From Streptomyces sp. NBC_00878 (GTDB lineage Bacteria > Actinomycetota > Actinomycetes > Streptomycetales > Streptomycetaceae): a DNA stretch of 64,000 nt. The notes beneath the pieces were generated by a model. It had not been told where the DNA came from. It was given only the letters and a program-made list of their open reading frames with translations, and did no database searches. Every line of letters starts with the position of its first letter. Position 1 is the stretch's first letter. The stretch lies in contig NZ_JAPEOK010000001.1 of NCBI RefSeq assembly GCF_026341515.1, positions 7,626,001 to 7,690,000 of the forward strand. The letters are read 5' to 3'. The position numbers and the translations under genes are program-made. Below, in pieces: positions 36,085 through 44,851 of the stretch.

Positions 36085-37251
36085 ATGCGTCATTTCGGGC
36101 ACATCACCTCTGAGGTGCGGGAACGCCTCTTCCACCAGGAGCCGTGCGTCTTCACCGCGGACTCCCCGGCCCGGGTACTCGCCGTGGCCCTCGGCGCCAC
36201 CCTCTACAGTCCTGCCACCAGGCCGAGGCTGGCCGACGACATCGTGAAGCAGACCGGGCGCGGTGTCGTCTCGATGGTGCTCTGTCTGGAGGACTCGATC
36301 GACGACGCGGAGGTTCCCGTAGCCGAGGAGAACCTGGTCCGGCAATTCGCCGTCCTGGCCGAACGCTGCCCGGAAACCGAGCTTCCGCTGCTCTTCGTCC
36401 GTGTGAGAGCGCCCGAGCAGATCCCCGACCTGGTCCGGCGGCTCGGCGAGTCGGTCCGGCTCCTGTCCGGATTTGTACTGCCGAAGTTCACCGAGGAGCG
36501 GGGTATCCCGTTCCTGGAGGCGCTCACCGCGGCCGAGGCCGCGAGCGGACGACGGCTCTTCGCGATGCCCGTCCTGGAATCGCCCGATCTGCTGTACCGG
36601 GAGTCCCGGGCGGAGACCCTCGCCGGCATCTTCCGGGCCGTGGACAAGTACCGCGACCGCGTGCTCGCGCTGCGGCTCGGCGTCACCGACTTCTGCGCGT
36701 CGTACGGACTGCGCAGGGCGCCCGACATGACCGCGTACGACGTGCAGATCGTCGCCTCCGTGATCGCGGACGTGGTGAACGTGCTCGGGCGGGCCGACGG
36801 CACCGGATTCACCGTGACCGGGCCCGTGTGGGAGTACTTCCGGGTCCAGGAGCGCATGTTCAAGCCGCAGCTGCGGCGCAGCCCCTTCACCCCGGAGGCC
36901 GAGGACCTGCGCAACCTGCTGATCGAGCACGACATGGACGGCCTGCTGCGGGAGATCTCCCTCGACCGGGCCAACGGACTGCAGGGCAAGACCTGCATCC
37001 ACCCCTCCCACGTCCCGCCCGTGCACGCGCTGTCCGTCGTCAGCCACGAGGAGTTCAGCGACGCCCAGGACATCCTGCGGCCCGAGCGGGGCGGCGGGGG
37101 CGTGCTGCGGTCCGCGTACACGAACAAGATGAACGAGGTGAAGCCGCACCGCGCCTGGGCCGAGCGCACCCTCCAGCGAGCCGAGGCCTTCGGCGTCGCG
37201 AACGAGGACATCGGCTTCGTGGAACTGCTCGCCGCGGGAATCCCCGGCTGA
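36085..37251 (+). CDS. HpcH/HpaI aldolase / citrate-lyase-type protein of the ter locus
   Basis: The 388-residue TIM-barrel protein resembles the citrate lyase beta/malyl-CoA lyase group: VSMVLCLEDSIDDAEV holds the metal-binding Glu/Asp and LQGKTCIHPSHVPPVHAL is the family C-terminal motif. Ter loci commonly carry this gene with PRTase and HAD genes. It was proposed by comparative genomics (Anantharaman, Iyer and Aravind, 2012) to help make a nucleoside-like compound. It starts after GGGGGAG. It is first of a three-gene run with the next two. Confidence 0.9.
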   Translation: MRHFGHITSEVRERLFHQEPCVFTADSPARVLAVALGATLYSPATRPRLADDIVKQTGRGVVSMVLCLEDSIDDAEVPVAEENLVRQFAVLAERCPETELPLLFVRVRAPEQIPDLVRRLGESVRLLSGFVLPKFTEERGIPFLEALTAAEAASGRRLFAMPVLESPDLLYRESRAETLAGIFRAVDKYRDRVLALRLGVTDFCASYGLRRAPDMTAYDVQIVASVIADVVNVLGRADGTGFTVTGPVWEYFRVQERMFKPQLRRSPFTPEAEDLRNLLIEHDMDGLLREISLDRANGLQGKTCIHPSHVPPVHALSVVSHEEFSDAQDILRPERGGGGVLRSAYTNKMNEVKPHRAWAERTLQRAEAFGVANEDIGFVELLAAGIPG

Positions 37252-37317
37252 CGCCCCCATCACACCCTCATCCCGCCCACTTACGCTCACTGACACTGGC
37301 CGACACCCGAGGAATCC

Positions 37318-39948
37318 ATGAACAACGCTGTGAACGACGGGGCCCGGGCAGGGGTCTGGTCGGCGACCGGATTCCGTCCCAGGTCCAGGTCGGGGACCAG
37401 GCCGGGGGCCGACGCGGGCCCCGGCGCCGGGAGCCCGTCCGGGACGCCGGGCGGAACCGACGGTGACACCCGCGACGGTGAGACCTGGTCCGGATCCTGG
37501 GTCGCCGAGCGACTCGGGGTCGAACTCGTCGGGGACGAGGGGCTCGGCGAACTGCTCGGACTCGCGCTGCGGCGCAACCCCAAGCGGGCCCATCTGCTCG
37601 TGTCGCACGTGCTCGGCAAGCACATACCCCAGTCGCCCGCCGTCGTGTACGGGTACGGCTTCGCACTCGGGCTCCGGGTGCGCGACCTGCTCGGTGAGGA
37701 CGAGGCGCGCCGGGCCGTCGTCCTCGGGTACGCCGAGACGGCCACCGGGCTCGGACACTCCGTCGCGGACGGCGTGGGCCTCGCACCCTGCCTCCACTCG
37801 ACCCGGCGCCCGGTCGACGGCGTCGCACGGGCGGGCGGCTTCGAGGAATCCCACTCGCACGCCACCTCGCACCTGCTGCTCCCGGAGAACCCGGACCTGC
37901 TGGCCGACGACGGCCCGCTGGTCCTCGTCGACGACGAGTTCTCCACCGGCAACACCATCCTCAACACCATCCGTGACCTGCACGAACGCTATCCGCGCGA
38001 CCGGTACGTCATAGTCGCCCTGGTCGACATGCGCTCGGCCGCGGACCTCGGACGCCTGGAGGACTTCGCCCGCGAGATCAGCGCCCGCGTGGACCTCGTG
38101 ACGGCCGCCTCCGGCACGGTACGGCTGCCCGAGGGGGTCCTGGAGAAGGGGCAGGCGCTGGTCGCGCGGTACGAGTCCGCGACGGAGGCCTCCGTCCAGG
38201 AGGCGCAGGAGGCCCAGGGGGCGCCCGGCCGCCCGGCCCTCCGCGTCGAGCTGGGTTGGCCCGAGGGGATACCCGACGGCGGCCGGCACGGCTTCACGCC
38301 CGAGCACCGCGTACGCCTGGAGGGCGTCCTGCCCGCCATGGCGGCCCGTATCGCCGAGGCGCTTCCGTCCGGCGCCCGCCGCGTGCTCGTCCTCGGCTTC
38401 GAGGAACTGATGTACGCGCCGCTGCGGCTCGCCGTCGCCCTGGAGAAGCTGACCGACGCCGAGGTCCGCTACTCCACGACCACCCGCTCCCCGGTCCTCG
38501 CCGTCGACGACCCCGGCTACGCGATCCGCACGCGGCTCGTCTTCCCCGCCCACGACAACCCCGCCGACGGCCCCGGCGAGCGCTACGCCTACAACGTCGC
38601 GGGCGCCGGCTTCGACGCCGTCGTCGCCGTGGTCGACTCCGCCGCCGACACGCCCGAACTGCACGCCCCCGACGGCCTGTTGGCGCGGCTCGCCGCGCAC
38701 ACGCCGAGCGTGCTGCTCGCCGTCGTCCCCTCGTACGCACCAGAACGGCCGTCTGCCGAGCCGCCCACTGAAAGGCCCTCCATGCTGCCCGAGCCCCTCC
38801 GTGGCCCCGACTTCTCCTCGTACGCACCTGACGAGGTCGGCTGGCTGCTGCGGGATCTCTCGGACACCCGGCTGGAGGCGCCGACGGAAGAGCGCGAAGA
38901 GGCCATCCAGAGCGGTGGCGCCCACTACGCGGAGTCGCTCCCGGTGGAGTACCAGCCGAGCGAGGCGTACCAGGAGCTGTTCCACAACGCGCTCGCCGTC
39001 TCGGCCACCCGTATCGCCCAGGCCGTCGGTGTCGTCACGGAGACCGTGCTCGCGGAGCGGTCGCCGCGCCCCGGCAGCGTTGTCCTCGTATCGCTCGCCC
39101 GCGCCGGCACCCCCGTCGGCATCCTGATGCGCCGCTGGGCCCAGCACCGGCACGGCCTCGACCTCGCGCACTACGCCGTCTCCATCGTGCGCGGCCGCGG
39201 CATCGACACCAACGCACTGCGCTGGCTGGCCGCCCACCACGACCCGGCCGACGTCGTCTTCGTGGACGGCTGGACCGGCAAGGGCGCCATCACCCGCGAA
39301 CTCGCCCAGGCCATCGAGGAGTTCGAGACCTCCGACGGCATCACCGGCTTCGACCCGGAGATAGCGGTCCTCGCCGACCCCGGCTCCTGCGTGCGCACGT
39401 ACGGCACCCGCGAGGACTTCCTCATCCCCTCCGCCTGCCTCAACTCGACGGTCTCCGGCCTCATTTCGCGTACGGTCCTCCGCGCCGACCTGGTCGGCGA
39501 GCACGACTACCACGGCGCGAAGTTCTACCGCGAGCTCGCCGCCACGGATGTCTCCGTCGCCTTCCTGGACGCGGTCTCCGACCGCTTCGACTCGGTTGAC
39601 GATGCGGTCGACGCCCAGGTCAAGGAGCTCCTCGCCACCGACCGCAGCCCGACCTGGGAGGGCTGGGCGGCAGTCGAGCGGATCAGCGAGGAGTACGGCA
39701 TCCACGACGTGAACCTCGTCAAGCCCGGTGTCGGCGAGGCGACCCGCGTACTGCTGCGCCGCGTCCCCTGGAAGATCCTCGCCCGGGCCGGAGCGGGCGC
39801 CGACCTCGACCACGTACGCCTGCTCGCCGAGCAGCGGGGCGTACCCGTCGAAGAGGTGGCCGAACTCCCGTACACCTGCGTCGGGTTGATCCACCCGAAG
39901 TACACCCGCGGAGCGACCGGCGCCGACGGCAAGGCGGTGACGGTCTGA
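37318..39948 (+). CDS. PRTase-TRSP-StiP-PELOTA multidomain protein of the ter locus
   Basis: The 876-aa protein appears to combine four domains. An N-terminal phosphoribosyltransferase domain has the PRPP loop LVLVDDEFSTGNTI (201-214). A TRSP segment covers about 330-480. A StiP-type domain covers about 515-760 (VVLVSLARAGTPVGILMRRW). A C-terminal PELOTA-like RNA-binding domain has LLRRVPWKILARAGAGADLD (about 805-824). These domains are usually separate genes or shorter fusions. The role is inferred: transfer of a base or sugar-phosphate in a nucleoside-like product pathway. It overlaps the HAD gene by TGATG. Confidence 0.85.
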   Translation: MNNAVNDGARAGVWSATGFRPRSRSGTRPGADAGPGAGSPSGTPGGTDGDTRDGETWSGSWVAERLGVELVGDEGLGELLGLALRRNPKRAHLLVSHVLGKHIPQSPAVVYGYGFALGLRVRDLLGEDEARRAVVLGYAETATGLGHSVADGVGLAPCLHSTRRPVDGVARAGGFEESHSHATSHLLLPENPDLLADDGPLVLVDDEFSTGNTILNTIRDLHERYPRDRYVIVALVDMRSAADLGRLEDFAREISARVDLVTAASGTVRLPEGVLEKGQALVARYESATEASVQEAQEAQGAPGRPALRVELGWPEGIPDGGRHGFTPEHRVRLEGVLPAMAARIAEALPSGARRVLVLGFEELMYAPLRLAVALEKLTDAEVRYSTTTRSPVLAVDDPGYAIRTRLVFPAHDNPADGPGERYAYNVAGAGFDAVVAVVDSAADTPELHAPDGLLARLAAHTPSVLLAVVPSYAPERPSAEPPTERPSMLPEPLRGPDFSSYAPDEVGWLLRDLSDTRLEAPTEEREEAIQSGGAHYAESLPVEYQPSEAYQELFHNALAVSATRIAQAVGVVTETVLAERSPRPGSVVLVSLARAGTPVGILMRRWAQHRHGLDLAHYAVSIVRGRGIDTNALRWLAAHHDPADVVFVDGWTGKGAITRELAQAIEEFETSDGITGFDPEIAVLADPGSCVRTYGTREDFLIPSACLNSTVSGLISRTVLRADLVGEHDYHGAKFYRELAATDVSVAFLDAVSDRFDSVDDAVDAQVKELLATDRSPTWEGWAAVERISEEYGIHDVNLVKPGVGEATRVLLRRVPWKILARAGAGADLDHVRLLAEQRGVPVEEVAELPYTCVGLIHPKYTRGATGADGKAVTV

Positions 39949-40802
39949 TGTCGAACACCGCCGAGATGACGAACTCTGGTTCACTGCCCACCTCCTCTCC
40001 CAAAGTGCTGGTCGCCAGCGACCTCGACCGCACGCTCATCTACTCCTCGGCCGCACTGGCCCTGACCATGCCCGACGCGCGGGCGCCCCGGTTGCTCAGC
40101 GTCGAGGTGCACGAGAGCAAGCCGCTGTCCTACATGACCGAGACCGCGGCCGGTCTGCTCGCCGAACTCGGCGACCTGGCCGACTTCGTACCGACCACGA
40201 CCCGAACCCGCAAGCAGTACCAGCGCATCCAACTCCCGGGCCCCGCCCCGAAGTACGCGATCTGCGCCAACGGCGGTCACCTGCTCGTGGACGGTGTGTC
40301 GGACCCCGAGTGGCACACCTCGGTGACCGAACGCCTCGCCCGCGAGTGCGCCCCGCTCGACGAGGTGCGCGAGCACATGGAGGCCACCTCCGACCCGGCC
40401 TGGCTGCGCAAGCACCGCGTCGCCGAGGACCTCTTCGTGTACGTCGTCGTCGAGCGCGAACTGCTGCCCGAGGACTGGGCGAAGGAACTGGCCGTCTGGG
40501 CGGAGAACCGCGGCTGGACGGTCTCCCTCCAGGGCCGCAAGATCTACGCCGTACCGAAGCCGCTCACCAAGAGCGCCGCCATGAGGGAGGTCGCCCGCCG
40601 CACGGGAGCGACCCTTACCCTGGCCGCCGGTGACTCCCTCCTCGACGCCGACCTCCTACTGGCCGCGGACCGTGGCTGGCGCCCGGGCCACGGCGAACTG
40701 GCCGATGTCGGCTGGACGGCCCCCGGGATCACTTCCCTCCCGGAACGGGGTGTCGCCGCGGGCGAACGGATCCTGCGGGAGTTCTTGCGGGAGGTCCGGT
40801 AG
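39948..40802 (+). CDS. HAD family hydrolase of the ter locus
   Basis: The 284-aa haloacid-dehalogenase-type phosphatase has motif I VLVASDLDRTL (Asp25 and Asp27), Lys in the KPLTKSAAM segment and motif IV in AAGDSLLDADLLL. It is translationally coupled (TGATG) to the PRTase fusion gene and probably removes a phosphate from its product. Its 3' end overlaps the convergent DedA gene by 74 bp. Confidence 0.9.
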   Translation: MSNTAEMTNSGSLPTSSPKVLVASDLDRTLIYSSAALALTMPDARAPRLLSVEVHESKPLSYMTETAAGLLAELGDLADFVPTTTRTRKQYQRIQLPGPAPKYAICANGGHLLVDGVSDPEWHTSVTERLARECAPLDEVREHMEATSDPAWLRKHRVAEDLFVYVVVERELLPEDWAKELAVWAENRGWTVSLQGRKIYAVPKPLTKSAAMREVARRTGATLTLAAGDSLLDADLLLAADRGWRPGHGELADVGWTAPGITSLPERGVAAGERILREFLREVR

Positions 40803-41508
40803 GGGCGGTGGCTGCGCCGGCTTCGGTGGGGTGGGCGGGTTCGGTGGGTGCGTTGGCGCGGCGCCGCCCGCCCGGGCCCGGCCTGAACAGCCGTAGCCGT
40901 ATGCCCGCGAAGAGCAGCACCGCGAGCACCGCCGCCACCAGCACGACCTTCGAGTACGTCGACACATAGCCGGTGACGTCCGACCAGTTCTCGCCGAGCA
41001 GATAGCCGGCGAGGACGAAGACGGTGTTCCAGATCGCGCTGCCCAGCGTGGTCAGGCCGAGGAAGACGGACAGGCGCATGCGCTCGACGCCCGCGGGCAC
41101 GGATATCAGGCTGCGGAAGATGGGGATCATCCGGCCGAAGAACACGGCCTTGGTGCCGTGGCGGGAGAACCAGGCTTCCGTCTTCTCGATGTCCGAGACC
41201 TTCACCAGCGGCAGCCGGGCCGCGATCGCCACCGTCCGGTCGCGGCCGAGCAGCGCCCCCACTCCGTACAGCGCGAGCGCGCCTATGACGGAGCCGGCCG
41301 TCGTCCACAGCAGCGCCGCGAACAGGCTCATCCGTCCGGTGCTCGCCGCGAATCCCGCGAGCGGCAGAATGACCTCGCTCGGCAGGGGCGGAAAGAGGTT
41401 TTCCAGGGCGACGGCGATGCCCGCGCCCGACGCCCCGAGCGTGTCCATAAGGCTGTTGATCCATGGTGGTGCGCTGCTGTCCGCCGTGGCGGCTGCGATG
41501 GCTGTCAT
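40729..41508 (-). CDS. DedA family membrane protein
   Basis: The 259-residue protein has the DedA/VTT domain: ENLFPPLPSEVILPLAGF, FGRMIPIFRSLISVPAGVERM and about five membrane segments. DedA proteins work in lipid (undecaprenyl-phosphate or phospholipid) recycling across the membrane. The last 60 residues form a Pro/Ala-rich cytoplasmic tail, part of which is read antisense to the HAD gene. The ATG is at 41508. Confidence 0.9.
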   Translation of the reverse strand: MTAIAAATADSSAPPWINSLMDTLGASGAGIAVALENLFPPLPSEVILPLAGFAASTGRMSLFAALLWTTAGSVIGALALYGVGALLGRDRTVAIAARLPLVKVSDIEKTEAWFSRHGTKAVFFGRMIPIFRSLISVPAGVERMRLSVFLGLTTLGSAIWNTVFVLAGYLLGENWSDVTGYVSTYSKVVLVAAVLAVLLFAGIRLRLFRPGPGGRRRANAPTEPAHPTEAGAATAPTGPPARTPAGSVRPRRHPVPGGK

Positions 41509-41639
41509 GCCTCCACGCTAGAAAAACGAGGCTGAAGGGACCCTGAGGACGACCGCAAGGATCCGTGCGGTGGACCGCAGTTCCGAATTGCGGTTTTCCT
41601 CAGTGCGCGCGACTCCGGCGCCCGGCTAGCGTGGCGATC

Positions 41640-42779
41640 ATGCGAGATGTGGCACGACGTGGGACGCGGTGCGCGGTGGGGCTCATGACGGGAGCCGCCG
41701 CGGCCGCCGTCGAGCTGCTCTTCACCCTTCTCTCCGGCCTCGCCCTGTTACCCGTACTGGCTTGGCCGCGTGGCCGTCAGGCCGTGCTCCGGCCCGTCTT
41801 CGCGGGGGCGCGGCGACTGACGGAGTTCGAGCGCGGACGGCTCAGGACCTGGACGAACGTGTCGATCTCTCCCGCGTACGAGGACGCGGGAGCCCTGCGC
41901 TACATCGCGTGCCGCTGGACGCTCGGAGTTCTGGGCGGCGTCGTGATGCTTTCGGTGGCGATCGGTCTCGCGTACAGCACATACTGGATGTACGGCTGGA
42001 TGTTCTCGGACATCGAGCATCCCGGGGCGATAGCTCTCGTGGCTCTCGGCGGGCTGTTTCTGCTCTTCCTCGCCGTGCAGGGGATATTCGGAGTCGCCGA
42101 GCTGGAGCGGCAGTTGGCCCGGCACGTCCTCGGGCCCAGCCACCAGGAGGAGTTGGAGCGGCGGATCGTGGAACTGGCCGCGAGCCGCGCCGCGGTGGTG
42201 GACGCCGTGGACGACGAACGCCGCCGCATCGAGCGGGACCTCCACGACGGTGTACAGCAGCGGCTCGTCGCCCTCGGCATGCTCCTCGGCCGCGCCCTGC
42301 GCAGCCAGGACACAGAGCGTGCCGACCGGCTGCTCCGCCAGGCCCACGACGAGAGCGGACAGGCATTGGCCGAGCTGCGTGAGGTGGCCTGGCGGATCTA
42401 TCCGACCACGCTGGACGAGGCGGGCCTGCGGGCTGCCCTGGAGACGGTCGCCGAGCGCTCGTCCGTGCCGGTGCGGGTGGAGTACGGGCTGTCCGCCGAG
42501 CCAGGAAAAGCGGCGGCGACCGTCGCGTACTTCGTGGTCTGCGAAGCCGTCACGAACGCGGTCAAACACGCGGCGGCGCGTCGGATCGTCGTCCATCTGT
42601 GGGCAGCGAGCGGTGAGTTGTGCGTGCGGATCGAGGATGACGGCTCGGGCGGCGCGAACCCCATGGGCAGCGGGCTGTTCGGGCTGGCCCGGCGAGTGGA
42701 CGCCCTCGACGGCCGGTTCAGTGTGCTCAGTCCGGTGGGTGGACCCACCGTCATCTCAGCGGAGTTGCCGTGCGTGTGA
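41640..42779 (+). CDS. Sensor histidine kinase, NarL-partner type (HisKA_3)
   Basis: The 379-aa kinase has two N-terminal membrane regions (about 12-42 and 93-150). The phospho-acceptor His202 lies in RDLHDGVQQRL, and an ATPase domain has CEAVTNAVKHA and GSGLFGLARRVDAL. It has no recognisable extracellular sensor domain. It overlaps the response regulator gene by 10 bp, so the two form one unit. The signal is unknown. ATG 41640 is chosen. Confidence 0.92.
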   Translation: MRDVARRGTRCAVGLMTGAAAAAVELLFTLLSGLALLPVLAWPRGRQAVLRPVFAGARRLTEFERGRLRTWTNVSISPAYEDAGALRYIACRWTLGVLGGVVMLSVAIGLAYSTYWMYGWMFSDIEHPGAIALVALGGLFLLFLAVQGIFGVAELERQLARHVLGPSHQEELERRIVELAASRAAVVDAVDDERRRIERDLHDGVQQRLVALGMLLGRALRSQDTERADRLLRQAHDESGQALAELREVAWRIYPTTLDEAGLRAALETVAERSSVPVRVEYGLSAEPGKAAATVAYFVVCEAVTNAVKHAAARRIVVHLWAASGELCVRIEDDGSGGANPMGSGLFGLARRVDALDGRFSVLSPVGGPTVISAELPCV

Positions 42780-43414
42780 TCCTTGCCGAGGACTCGACCC
42801 TGTTGAGAGAAGGCCTCGTACGGCTGCTCGTCGAGGAAGGGCACGAGGTGCTGGCCGCGGTCGGTGATGCCGAGCGGCTGCTGGTGGCCGTCGCCGAGGA
42901 GCGGCCGGACGTGGTGGTGGCGGATGTGCGCATGCCTCCCACGCACACCGACGAGGGGCTGCGTGCGGCCCTGGAGATTCGCGAACGCTGGCCGGGCGTG
43001 GGCGTGTTGGTGCTCTCGCAGTACGTCGAGAAGCGGTACGCGACGGAGTTGCTGACCGGAGACTCGGAGGGGGTCGGTTATCTGCTCAAGGACCGTGTCG
43101 TCCAGGTCGACGAATTCCTCGATGCGTTGGAGAGGGTGAGCCAGGGGAGAGCGGCCTTCGATCCCGAGGTGGTGCGTCAGCTGCTCGGCCGCAGCGGGCG
43201 CGCGGACCTCCTGGACCGACTCACCACGCGAGAGAAGGACGTGCTGGCGGAGATGGCTCAGGGGCATACGAACGCGGCCATCGCGCGACGGATGCACATC
43301 TCCCTCAGCGGAGTCGAGAAACACATCAACGCGATCTTCGACAAGCTCGAACTGACAGGAAGCGAGGGGTACTCCCGCAGAGTGCTGGCCGTACTTCGCT
43401 ATTTGGGGGCCTGA
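42770..43414 (+). CDS. LuxR/NarL-type response regulator
   Basis: The 214-residue regulator has a receiver domain with phospho-acceptor Asp52 (VVVADVRMPP) and Lys in YLLKDRV. The C-terminal LuxR HTH is LTTREKDVLAEMAQGHTNAA with IARRMHISLSGVEKHI. It pairs with the overlapping kinase gene. Confidence 0.93.
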   Translation: MRVILAEDSTLLREGLVRLLVEEGHEVLAAVGDAERLLVAVAEERPDVVVADVRMPPTHTDEGLRAALEIRERWPGVGVLVLSQYVEKRYATELLTGDSEGVGYLLKDRVVQVDEFLDALERVSQGRAAFDPEVVRQLLGRSGRADLLDRLTTREKDVLAEMAQGHTNAAIARRMHISLSGVEKHINAIFDKLELTGSEGYSRRVLAVLRYLGA

Positions 43415-43670
43415 AGTGATCGAGAGGTGGGGTGGGTGGGCGGCCGGACTGATGGGTCGGCCTGTCGGTGGGGCAGCCGATTGTCGGCCCTGGCCCGAGG
43501 AAGGGGGCTGTCCCTCCGAGGAGGGGGCGCAGTTGTGCGGATGGTCCCTCGGGCGGACGCTGAGAATCCCGGTACTCCCAGGAACCGGCCCTGACTCCCA
43601 GGAACCCGTCCTGGAGGAATACCGGCCCTGGAGGATCCTGGTCCTGGCGGAACCCCGCCCCCGGACGGAG
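43415..43670. other. 256-bp region between convergent genes, with short repeats
   Basis: No gene seen. ACTCCCAGGAACC occurs twice (about 43573-43609), followed by several CCTGGAGGA / TCCTGG units. These can form alternative hairpins and may serve as terminators. Confidence 0.4.
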
Positions 43671-43889
43671 TCAGCCGCAGCAGCCCCCGCCGCAACAACC
43701 GCCACCGCCACCGGCGCTGGGGCGGGGTGCGGGTGCAGAGGCCGAGCCGCCGACCGCGACCGTCGACAGCAGCTTCACCGTGTCGTCGTGGCCGGCGGGG
43801 CAGTCCGCGGGCGCCGACGACTCGGCCATCGGACGGCTCTTCTCGAAGGTGTCGCCGCAGGTCCGGCAGCGGTACTCGTAGCGAGGCAT
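43671..43889 (-). CDS. FmdB family zinc ribbon protein
   Basis: This 72-residue protein has the FmdB-type N-terminus MPRYEYRCRTCGDTFEKSRP with a CxxC pair, followed by DCPAGHDD, where the second metal pair is Cys and His. The tail is Gly/Cys-rich (GGGGGCCGGGCCG). It is a small regulatory or metal-binding protein of unknown partner. ATG 43889 is used; GTG 43895 would add two residues. Confidence 0.88.
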   Translation of the reverse strand: MPRYEYRCRTCGDTFEKSRPMAESSAPADCPAGHDDTVKLLSTVAVGGSASAPAPRPSAGGGGGCCGGGCCG

Positions 43890-43898
43890 GGGCACAGG

Positions 43899-44585
43899 TT
43901 AGCGGGTGCGCGGCTCGTCTCCCATGGGCCCGGCTCCGGCCTCCGGGGGACCGAGCTCGCCTGCGGCGGGAGTGGCCTCGCCTCCAGGGAGAGCGGCTTC
44001 GGCTTCCGGGAGCGTGGCATTGCCCGGGGCCCCGGCCAGGGCCCTGGTCCCGAGCTCCGCCCTCAGCCGCTGTTCGCGGGCGGCCTGCTCGGGGTGGCGG
44101 GCCCGCCAGTACGGGTTGTCGTGCGGCAGGGCCGAGCCGACGCGTCCGTACATCCCGAAGAACATCAGCATCACGCCGACCACAAAGCTGAACAGCACGT
44201 TCTGGATGCGGAAGGCGAGGAAGTTGAAGCCGGTGTCGAGGAGGGCGAGGTTCACGAAGCCGCTGAGGATGAAGAGGACACCGAGGACCATGTTGATCGT
44301 CGAGGCGATGTTGCCGCCGATCACCATGCCGACGAAGAGCAGCAGCCCGACGCAGATCGACAGCACGCTCAGCGCGCCGTTGGTGTTCAGCCCCGCGACC
44401 GTGTCCCCGCGGGTGTTGAAGAAGCCGACCTTGTCGATCAGTCCCAGGACGCCGAAGGCGAGCAGCACAAGACCCATCAGCCCCGCGCCGACCCGGTAGA
44501 ACTTGCTGAGACGGTGGTCGACCGGCAGATGCTCATCGAGCCTGATCCGCCGCCTCGGCGCCGTACGAAGTACGTGCGTGGCCAT
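43899..44585 (-). CDS. DUF4383 integral membrane protein
   Basis: The 228-aa protein has four membrane segments (about 28-52, 70-92, 96-118, 125-148) and the DUF4383 pattern FYRVGAGLMGLVLLAFGVLG with NTNGALSVLSI. A long Ala/Pro/Gly-rich C-terminal tail follows. The function is unknown. GAGGAGG lies 6 nt before the ATG. Confidence 0.87.
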   Translation of the reverse strand: MATHVLRTAPRRRIRLDEHLPVDHRLSKFYRVGAGLMGLVLLAFGVLGLIDKVGFFNTRGDTVAGLNTNGALSVLSICVGLLLFVGMVIGGNIASTINMVLGVLFILSGFVNLALLDTGFNFLAFRIQNVLFSFVVGVMLMFFGMYGRVGSALPHDNPYWRARHPEQAAREQRLRAELGTRALAGAPGNATLPEAEAALPGGEATPAAGELGPPEAGAGPMGDEPRTR

Positions 44586-44736
44586 GTCCGCCTCCTCTGG
44601 TGCGAGCGGAGGCCGTACGTACATTCAGCATCCGCCCGGGAGGGCTGCATCGCCACACTTGGGAGTGGGGTTCGAGGGAGAAGAGCCAGGATAGGAGCCG
44701 AGGGAGTCGAGGGAGCGCGCCGTCAGGCAGCGCTCC

Positions 44737-44838
44737 TTTCAGGGGCGCGAGGAACTGCGGGACCAGCCCCCCGACCCGCACCGCGCCCCGCAGGTCACGG
44801 ACAAGGCATGACGCCCCGCAGGTCACGGGGAACCCATG
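44737..44838. repeat. Intergenic repeat, short type, plus a 28-bp tandem repeat
   Basis: TTTCAGGGGCGCGAGGAACT then GCGGGACCAGCCCCCCGACC (44737-44785) is a short-type copy. Next to it, CGCCCCGCAGGTCACGG followed by (A/G)-rich linker and CATGA is repeated twice in tandem (about 44782-44838). Confidence 0.65.
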
Positions 44839-44851
44839 ACGCCCCCGAAGA

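Noticed and set aside
36037..39984. A 1315-codon open frame on the minus strand opposite the lyase and PRTase-fusion genes
   Set aside because: It has no recognisable domain. Its length is explained by the GC-rich third positions of the plus-strand genes, which match known families.
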